Of a DNA stretch of 64,000 nucleotides, positions 34,001-44,208 are shown piece after piece (position 1 is the first letter of the stretch; the number at the start of each line of letters is the position of its first letter). The stretch spans positions 2,056,994 through 2,120,993 of the forward strand of contig NC_066553.1 in the NCBI RefSeq assembly GCF_024679095.1, in the 5' to 3' direction. Source of the DNA: Eriocheir sinensis (Eukaryota > Arthropoda > Malacostraca > Decapoda > Varunidae). The notes beneath the pieces were generated by a model. It saw only the letters and a list, made by a program, of their open reading frames with translations. It did no database searches and was not told where the DNA came from. A program made the position numbers and the translations under genes.

Positions 34001-37000
34001 AAAAACAATAACGAAAAAATCCCTCTGACACCAAACAAACAATAAAATAGATAAAGAATAAACTTCCTCTCCCTCAGGACGTTCCGCACGACCACAAGCC
34101 GCGGCAGAGGGACAAGGGCAAGATCCTGAACCGCAACGTAGACAAGAAGAACAACAGGTGGAAGTCATCGGGGAGCAGCGGCCGCCCCCTACAGATCAAC
34201 GCCGAGCCGGAGCAAACACACTCGGTCAGCGGCAGCAGCTTCGGGGACTCTGAGATCCCCGTCAACCCACTCTACCACCTCTCAATACATGGTGGGTGCA
34301 GGGAAACCAAGTGCGAGATGTGATTTGACCTGCTTTTCCGTACGATCTCTATTCATACCGAGTCACGTTAATTTTTTATCGTCTGTTGCTGCGGGGAAAC
34401 CGAGAGACAGTGCGAATTGTGACTTGACTTTCTTCCTTCGATCTTTATTTATAGCGCTTCTCAGTACATGGTGGGTGCTTGGTAATGTTAGCCCTGTCGA
34501 ACACAATTAGGTTTTCTGTTAGGTTTTGTTATGGGTGAGCTCAATACAAAAGCTCATAACTAAGCCATATAGAACACAGTGAGGTTTTCTGTTAGGTTTT
34601 GTTATGGGTGAGCTCAATACAAAAGCTCCTAACTAAGCCATATAGAAAACAGTGAGGCTTTCTGTTAGGTTTTGTTATGGGTGAGCTCAATACAAAAGCT
34701 CATAACTAAGCCATATAGAACACAGTGAGGTTCTCTGTTAGGTTTTGTTATGGGTGAGCTCAATACAAAAGCTCCTAACTAAGCCATATAGAACACAGTG
34801 AGGCTTTCTGTTAGGTTTTGTTATGGGTGAGCTCAATACAAAAGCTCATAACTAAGCCATATAGAACACAGTGAGGTTTTCTGTTAGGTTTTGTTATGGG
34901 TGAGCTCAATACAAAAGCTCATAACTAAGCCATATAGAACACAGTGAGGCTTTCTGTTAGGTTTTGTTATGGGTGAGCTCAATACAAAAGCTCATAACTA
35001 AGCCATATAGAACACAGTGAGGTTCTCTGTTAGGTTTTGTTATGGGTGAGCTCAATACAAAAGCTCATAAATAAGCCATATAGAACACAGCGAGGTTTTC
35101 TGTTAGGTTTTGTTATGGGTGAGCTCAATACAAAAGCTCATAACTAAGCCATATAGAACACAATAGGGTTTTCTGTTAGGTTTTGTTATGGGTGAGCTCA
35201 ATACAAAAGCTCCTAACTAAGCCATATAGAACACAGTGAGGTTCTCTGTTAGGTTTTGTTATGGGTGAGCTCAATACAAAAGCTCATAACTAAGCCATAT
35301 AGAACACAGTGAGGTTCTCTGTTAGGTTTTGTTATGGGTGAGCTCAATACAAAAGCTCATAACTAAGCCATATAGAACACAGTGAGGTTCTCTGTTAGGT
35401 TTTGTTATGGGTGAGCTCAATACAAAAGCTCCTAACTAAGCCATATAGAACACAGTGAGGTTCTCTGTTAGGTTTTGCTATGGGTGAGCTCAGTACAAAA
35501 GCTCCTAACTAAGCCATATAGAACACAGTGAGGCTTTCTGTCTGGATAATTTATAATCTCAATACAAAAGCTCATAACTTAACTATCAATGAGGTAGTGA
35601 TGAACATTGTCAAGACATAAAATCTGGACAATTATATTCAGCTTCAGCTTTTTTTATTTATTCTTCTCCTGCAAATGTCATATTCTCACTAGTAAATAAA
35701 ATGAGACTGTCGTGTGAATACCCTACGAAGGTTATATTCTCACTAGTTAAATAAGTGAAAATATGAAAGACAGACAGATACGGAGTGTGGAAAGTCCTCC
35801 GAGTCCTGAGTCCCCAAAAGGCACCATCAATAATCTCTTTTCTTGGCCGTGGCAGGAATCGACCAGCTGGAGGTGGTGTCCGACAGTGACGGTGGAGTAT
35901 ACGACACCCCCGAGGGAAGCCTGGACGGACTAGAGGAGGACCTGGACATTGGCTCAATGGTGGAGGTGGTGATTAAGGAGGTGCCAAGGTAAGGGGGCGG
36001 GGTTAGTGGAGGAATGGAAAGGAAGTTAAAGGAATGGGAAGGGAAGGAAAGGAATGGAAAAGAAAGGAAATATAAGGAAGGGAAATAAAAGGGATGGGAT
36101 AGAATGGGATGGGAATGGAAAAGAAAGGACACGAAAAATGGGATGAGATAGAAAGGAACGGAAGAGAAAGGAAATAAAAGGGATGGGATGCAGTGAGAAG
36201 GAAAGGAAAGAAAAGAAATGAGATGGGAAGGGAAGGAAATTAAAGAGATGGGATAAGGAATGTGGGCTTTCCAGATGCCACACAGGAAAAATATAGAAGT
36301 TGATTTTTGCATGCCTTGAAAAGAATGATAGTGAGCGAAACTTCAATTTTATAGGAAATTTTATAGGAATTTCATATAGGAAAATATAGTTGATTTTTGC
36401 ATGCCTTGAAAAGAATGATAGTGAGCGAAACTTCAATTTTATAGGAAATTTTATAGGAATTTCATTTTTTGATTATTATGGGAATTTTATATTTATAGGA
36501 ATTTTATAGGAAAAATACAGTTGATTTTTGCATGCCTTGAAAAGAATGATAGGGCGCAAAACTTCAATTTTATAGGAAATCTTATAGGAATTTATTTTTT
36601 TTATCATTATTATAGGAATTTTATATTTATAGGAATTTTATAGGAAAAATACAGTTGATTTTTGCATGCCTTGAAAAGCATAATTGTGAGCAAAACTTCA
36701 ATTTTATAGGAAATTTTGTAGTTTATTTTTATAGGAATTTTATATTTTATAGGAATTTTATTGGAAACTTTATAGAAGAAATATAGGAATTAATTTTTGC
36801 ATGTCTTGAAAACCATAATTGTGAGCAAAACTTCAATATTATAGGAAATTTTATAGTTTATTTTTATAGGAATTTTATATTTTATAGGAATTTTATAGGA
36901 AACTTTATAGAAAAAATATAGGAGTCAATTTTTGCATGTCTTGAAAAGCATAATTGTGAGCAAAACTTCAATTTTATAGGAAATCTTATAGGAATTTTAT

Positions 37001-38502
37001 ATTTTATTTATATAGGAATTTTATAGGAAAAATATAGGAGTTGATTTTTGCATGTCTTGAAAAGCATAATAGTAAGCAAAACTTCAATACGCTTCTCTTC
37101 CTTGTGCAGGTTTGGGGTCATTCGCTGGATTGGCATTCTTCCGGGGGACAAGAAGGAGGGACGGAAGGCAGCGGGCGTGGAGATGGTGAGTCTGCACCGG
37201 ACGGAAGTTTATTTAATTTTTTTACGATAGACAACTCACAGGCAAAAAAGCTAATATGTTTCATAATACAATAAGACCGACTGCACTTAAACTCAACACC
37301 TCCATCACAGGAAGACTCTGAAGACGGCTTGTCCGACGGAACATTTTGCGGCAAGCGCTACTTCACGTGTGCGCCCGGCAAGGCCCTGTTCGTGCTGCTG
37401 CGTATGTGCCACAAGGACAGCCGCTTCCTCGAGTCCGTCTCCTCCAACCCGAGAGCCAGCCTGGGTGAGTGCCGGCCAACCAAAGCTGTTATCGTTCCTG
37501 TTTATATACATTACACTTTACCATGTTGTATTTTTGCCACCTTTCAACATGTGGGCAACAGGGTCAAGGCTCTTATTCTTCTTATTGCTGTAGTGATGGT
37601 GTACTTCTACGCATTACCTGTTTTATTTATTTGACGAAGCCCTGATAGTTTTACCCTTATTTTAATTCTGTCTGTGATTGCATATTAACCCGGTAGCAGC
37701 TGGGATCGTGTTTCTTAATGGTCCCTCCAAGCGAGAAAAATGAGAAAAAATCACCCCTCACACAAACCATTTCATAATATATATCAAAGCATTTGTGTTC
37801 AGTTTATGCATCATCTCTTTTGGGGGGGTTTATATCATGGCACAAATTTGGCCCGTCGCTGCTACACGGTAAAGCCACAAATTTGGCCCGTCACTGCTAC
37901 ACGGTAAAGCCACAAATTTGGCCCGTCACTGCTACACGGTAAAGCCACAAATTTGGCCCGTCGCTGCTACACGGTAAAGCCACAAATTTGCCCCGTCGCT
38001 GCTATACGGTAAAGCCACAAATTTGGCCTGTCGCTGCTACATGGTAAAGCCACAAATTTGGCCCGTCGCTGCTACACAGTAAAGCCACAAATTTGGCCCG
38101 TCGCTGCTACCGGGTTAATGTTGGTGTACAGACTCTTGACAACACTCATTCACTCACCTCACCTGATATCTCTCGGGCTCCTTATCTCCCTCTCCTTGCT
38201 TGTGGACAGTGATTAGTGAGTGAATTTTACCTCGCCCGCCTTCCACCGTCAATGTCTCTTGTTCTCATTCAGTTAGGCCCTTAGACTTCACCACTACCTT
38301 CATGATGTGCTTTGTAGCCTAATTGTTAAGTTAAAGTATGTTTCTTCTGCCTTCTGTTTCAGGGGGGTCTTCCGGAGGTGCTTGCGGAACTATTCTTTTT
38401 TTCTTTTTATGAGTTTTTGATGCAGTTATTTTAATTATGACACTTTTTTTTTCTTCCCTCAAACTTTTTCCTCCACCTTATCCTTGTGTTGGAGTGCGTG
38501 TG

Positions 38503-38543
<41 letters not shown>

Positions 38544-41500
38544 GTGGTTCATGTGTTTGTGTCTGCACCCTTTATTTTGCTGCTTCTTGTCCTGAGATCT
38601 TACTTCCCTGGCTAATAACAAGCATTTGAATTGGACGTTATGGTTTTTGTGTGCTATGTAATATTAACCTCAGTTCTAGCAAGCATTCCTCGGATGTCAT
38701 TGCATGAACATTGCTAATACTCACCTAGGAATTACCTACTGCACACTCATTTTTGTATTCCTGTTTATCTCATTCTCTAGTCACTGAGCAGATCACACTG
38801 TTCTCCATTACACAGTGCCTTGGAATTATTATAGATACAGTAATGCAGAAATCCTTCACTGTTAAGACTGCACTCATTCAAATATTTCTGTATCTCATTC
38901 ACTAGTCACTGTCCAGCACACACTGTTCTCCATTACACTGCCTTGGAATTATTATAGATACAGTGACGCACAATTCCTACACTGTTAACACTGCACTCAT
39001 TCAAATATTCCTGTTGACCTCGTTCACTATGGTAGGTTCACTTAAGCTAGATTCCTGGTGCCTAGGCAAGTTGGTAAGCTTGTAGCTGATTGGCTGCACC
39101 GCTCCCTCGCAGACACTCATGTCAGACCACATCTTGCATGCTCAAGTGAGACATGTTTCTTTTTTATATGCCATAGCTCACCTCATATATGAGATAGCCA
39201 GTTTTGGTTGACACCATCAGACTCAGCAGTAGAATCAAGATGTATTGTAAAAACTCTACAAAACAAAAAAGAAAATGGTATTATGATGAGTTGAACCGTG
39301 AAGATGTTAAATAATGTTTATACATAACATGTTTTACTTATGCTTGCTGTTTTCAACAGTAGCATGCAAGATGTGGTCCGACATGAGTGTCTGCAAGAGA
39401 GCGGTGCAGCCAATCCGCTGCAAGCTTACCAACCTGCCTAGGCGCCAGGAATCTAGCTTAAGTGAACATGGTATAGTCACTGCTCAACACACACTATTCT
39501 CCATTACACAGTGCCTCGGAATTATTGTAGATACAGTGTTGAAAATTTCATGTCTTCCTTCAATGTCATTGGTTTTGGCTCAGTGGTTGTGTTTCTTCCT
39601 TCCCAAGCACTAAATGGAAGGGTGTGTGCATACCTTAATGCCACCCAGTAACAAGTCATCTACTCTATCACCACATACACACAATACAAAATTAATCACG
39701 GAGCCTGAGCATTAACACATCTTTCTTTACTTTGCTCCAAATATCAAATGATCTACTCAATTCACCTATAAACTTCACATTCCCACTACCCAAAAAACAC
39801 AAAACCTCATTATCAATAAACATTTCTCTTTCTCTCCCAGTATCAAATGATCTACTCAATTCACCTATAAACTTCACTTACCCACTACCCAGAACACACA
39901 CAACCTCATTATTATAAAACATTCCTCTTTTTCTCTCCCAGTATCAAATGATGTACTCAATTCACCTATAAACTTCACTTACCCACTACCCAGAAAACAA
40001 AACCTCATTATTATTAAATGTTCCTCTTTTTCTCTCCCAGTATCAAATGATCTACTCAATTCACCTATAAACTTCACATTCCCACTACCCAGAAAACAAA
40101 ACCTCATTATTATTAAATGTTCCTCTTTTTCTCTCCCAGTATCAAATGATCTACTCAATTCACCTATAAACTTCACTTACCCACTACCCAGAACACACAA
40201 CCTCTTCATTATTAAACATTCCTCTTTTTCTCTCCCACTATCAAATGATGTACTCAGTTCACCTATGCAGACCACAAACACACCACCCCAAACAACACAC
40301 ACAACCTCTTCTCTTTTCTTCCAATATCAAATGATGCACTCAATTCACCAACAAAGACCACATAGGCACAACCCGACGCAACTCCCAGAACCTCCTCATT
40401 AATATATCTTTCTTCTCTTATCTTATAATATTGAATGATCTACTCTATTCCACTATACAGACTGCATACACACCACCCCAAACAACACACAGAACCTCCT
40501 CCATTACACAGCTCTCTTCTCTCTTCTCACAATGTCAAATGATGCACTCGATTCACCTACAAAAACCACATACATACCATCCAAAACCACTCACAAAACC
40601 TTCTCGTTAATGCATCTTTCTATTCTCATTTTCCCAGCGTTTGGAAGCATGGACTGCCAGCCTGTCGGAGGAAGCGTCGCGCCTCTCTCGGCCCCAGACG
40701 ACGTGAGGGCGATGTTTGGCAAGAACCGCGGCATCCAGGGACACCAGAACTCCTGCTACCTTGACGCCACGCTCTTCAGCATGTTCGCCTTCACCAGGTA
40801 AGGGATGATCGGTGCAGTTTGTGTGGTGTGGTGGTATCTTGTCCCGGTTATGTTCCTTATGTTTCTCTAAGCCCTGGTGGTGTCCTGTCCATCATGTTAT
40901 TTTCCTTGCCTTTCTATAACAAGTGGACAGTTCGTATGGTGTGGTGGGTGGTGTTATTTCCCTTACTTTTCTCTAACTAGTGGGCAGTTTGTGGGGTGTA
41001 GTGGTAGTCTGTTCATTATATTATTTTCTTTGCCTTTCTGTATTAACCCAGTAGCAGCGACGGGCCAAATTTGTGGCTTTACCGTGTAGCAGCAACGGGC
41101 CAAATTTGTGGCTTTACCGTGTAGCAGCGACGGGCCAAATTTGTGCCGTGATATAAACCCCCCAAAATAGATGCTACAAAAGCTTTGATATATATTATGA
41201 AATGGTTTGTGTGAGTGATGATTTTTTCTCATTTTTCTCACTAAGAGGGACAATTAAGAAACATGATCCCCGCTGCTACCAGGTTAAAAAGAAAAAGAAG
41301 AAAAGACCCATATTACCATGCCGTTTTCTTCCCTCTTGCTGCAGCGTGTTCGACAACCTTCTGTTCCGGCCCCAGACCTCCCACGACATCAAGGAGTACC
41401 ACGAGGTCCAACGGGTTCTGCGTGAGGAGATCGTCAACCCGCTGCGCGCCAACCTCTTCGTGCGTGCCGACCGCATCATGAAGCTGCGCACTATGTTGGA

Positions 41501-44174
41501 CCATCTCTCCTCCGTGCGCGGCCTCACCACCGAGGAGAAAGGTCGGCACATGTTTTTTGTCATGATTCTTTGTTCCTCCTTTTTCTTCTTTTTCTCTCGT
41601 TTTTGGGCATATTTTTGTTATTTTTTTTTCTTCATCTTATTGTTATCCTTATTCTTAGTTTCTTCTTTTTTTCTTTTTTCTTTTCCTTTGCTTAGTTTTG
41701 TTTCTTTTTTCTTTGTCTTTTGTCTTTGTCATTTTCTTCTTCTTTCTTCTTATTTTTTTTTTGTTTTCTGCATAGTTTGTTTCTTCTTTTTCTTCTTCTT
41801 CTTCTTCTTCTTTTCTGCATACCAGTTTTTTCTTTCTTCTTCTTCTTCTTCTTCTTCTTCTTCTTCTGCTGCTCTATATATTGCCTCACCTTAATAACAT
41901 ACCATTTTTTTTCTCCTCCTCCTTCTTCTTCTTCTTCTTCTTCTGCTCTATACATTGCCTCACCTTAATAACATACCATTTTTTTTTCTCCCCCTCCTCC
42001 TTCTTCTTCTTCTTCTTCTTCTGCTCTATACATTGCCTCACCTTAATAACATACCAGTTTTTTTTCTCCCCCTCCTTCTTCTTCTTCTTCTTCTTCTTCT
42101 GCTGCTCTATATATTGCCTCACCTTAATAACATACCATTTTTTTTTCTCCCCCTCCTCCTTCTTCTTCTTCTTCTTCTTCTGCTCTATACATTGCCTCAC
42201 CTTAATAACATACCTTTTTTTTTCTCCCCCTCCTCCTTCTTCTTCTTCTTCTTCTTCTGCTCTATATATTGCCTCACCTTAATAACATACCTTTTTTTTT
42301 CTCCCCCTCCTCCTTCTTCTTCTTCTTCTTCTTCTGCTCTATATATTGCCTCACCTTAATAACATACCTTTTTTTTTCTCCCCCTCCTCCTTCTTCTTCT
42401 TCTTCTTCTGCTCTATATATTGCCTCACCTTAATAACATACCTTTTTTTTTCTCCCCCTCCTCCTTCTTCTTCTTCTTCTTCTTCTGCTCTATATATTGC
42501 CTCACCTTAATAACATACCAGTTTTTTTTCTCCCCCTCCTCCTCCTCCTTCTTCTTCTTCTTCTTCTGCTCTATATATTGCCTCACCTTAATAACATACC
42601 AGTTTTTTTTTCTCCCCCTCCTCCTTTTTCTTCTTCTTCTTCTTGTAAATGTCACGGTATTCTCCTTTCACAGACCCAGAGGAGTTCCTACATTCCTTAC
42701 TGGCGCAAATCCTGCAGGCCGAGCCCCTTCTTCAGCTGTCGTCCGGCCAAGAGGCGTACCACTACCAGCTGTTTGTGGACAAGGACGAGAAGCTGAATCT
42801 GCCCTCGGTCCAGACTCTCTTTGACCAATCTTTCCTAACCTCAGATATTAAGCTTAAACAAGTAAGATTTGGCCACTTTTTCTTATGTTTATTTATTCCT
42901 TCATTTTGCCTTCTTGTCCATCTCATAGTATTCAGACAAAACTTCTAAAGGGTCCATAAAACACTGAGAAACTTTTAATCACATACTTTGAAATCGTGAA
43001 AATGTAGGAAATTTTCGGCAATCCCATAAGACCTTGAAAACCCTACAGAGAAGCCGTTTATTTAAGGTGGGGTTGAACACTACTGCAGCACTGTTTTGAT
43101 TGTTTTGAATGTGTCACTCACCAAAACAAATAGTGCTCTGATGGGAGGTATTCAGCCTTGTTTTGACTTAAGACAACCATGGAGTTTACAGGTGGTAGGT
43201 AAAAGATAGCGAAAAGTATATATGAAAGTTGGAGTGGTAGAGAAAGGGGTGTACACCATTTCCTAGAGTGTTCCAACCATCCACTAATCTACTTTCTAAC
43301 CCGTTCTTGCCCATCCTTCATATAGCTAATTTTACCCACCTTGAACCCGGTGCTACATGTCCTTAACCCGGTAGCAGGGATGGGCCAAATTTGTGGCTTT
43401 ACCGTGTAGTAGCGATGGGCCAAATTTGTGGCTTTGCCGTGAAGCAGCGACGGGCCAAATTTGTGCCTTTTTTTTTTTTATTATTATTATTATTTTTTTT
43501 TTTTTACAGCAAAGGAGACAGTTCAAGGGCACAAAAAAAGCAAACATTAATAAAAAAAAGCCCGCTACTCGCTGCTCCTAAAAAGAATCCAAAGAGGTGG
43601 CCGAAAGATAGGTCAGTTTCGGGAGGAGAGGTGTCCTGATGCCATGATATAAACCCCCAAAAAATAGATGATGCATAAACTGATCACAAATGCTCTGATA
43701 CGTATTATGAAATGGTTTGTGTGAGTGATGATTTTTACTCATTTTTCTCGCTTAGAGGGACCATTAAGAAACATGATCCACGCTGCTACTGGGTTAATTC
43801 GAAGCAGTTCATTATGATCAATTATTTTTCAGGTTCCGTCCTGCCTGATCATCCAGATGCCTCGGTTTGGGAAGGACTACAAGATGTACCCTCGGATCCT
43901 CCCCTCCATGGTGCTGGATGTCACGGATGTTATAGAGGATTGTAAGTTCTTTCTTTCTGCTCCATCGCATCCCTTTACTGTCCAGATCCCTTATGCAAGA
44001 GACAAGAGTTAACCAGTAGCTTCATTTTTTTTATCCCTTTCGCTTGTAAACTCTGAAGCAGCCTCTTTATGTGTATTTTGTCCTGCTTGTAACTTCATAT
44101 CCATCAGAGAATGAAGTATATTTTGCGTATAGGATTATTTTTGCATCTACGCTGATGTTTGCTACCTCTACTAT

Positions 44175-44208
<34 letters not shown>

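Noticed and set aside
41202..42824. Long open frames on both strands rich in Phe/Ser/Leu or Lys/Glu
   Set aside because: They are produced by (TTC)n and the 77-bp array in CYLD intron 10; no domain and no codon bias.
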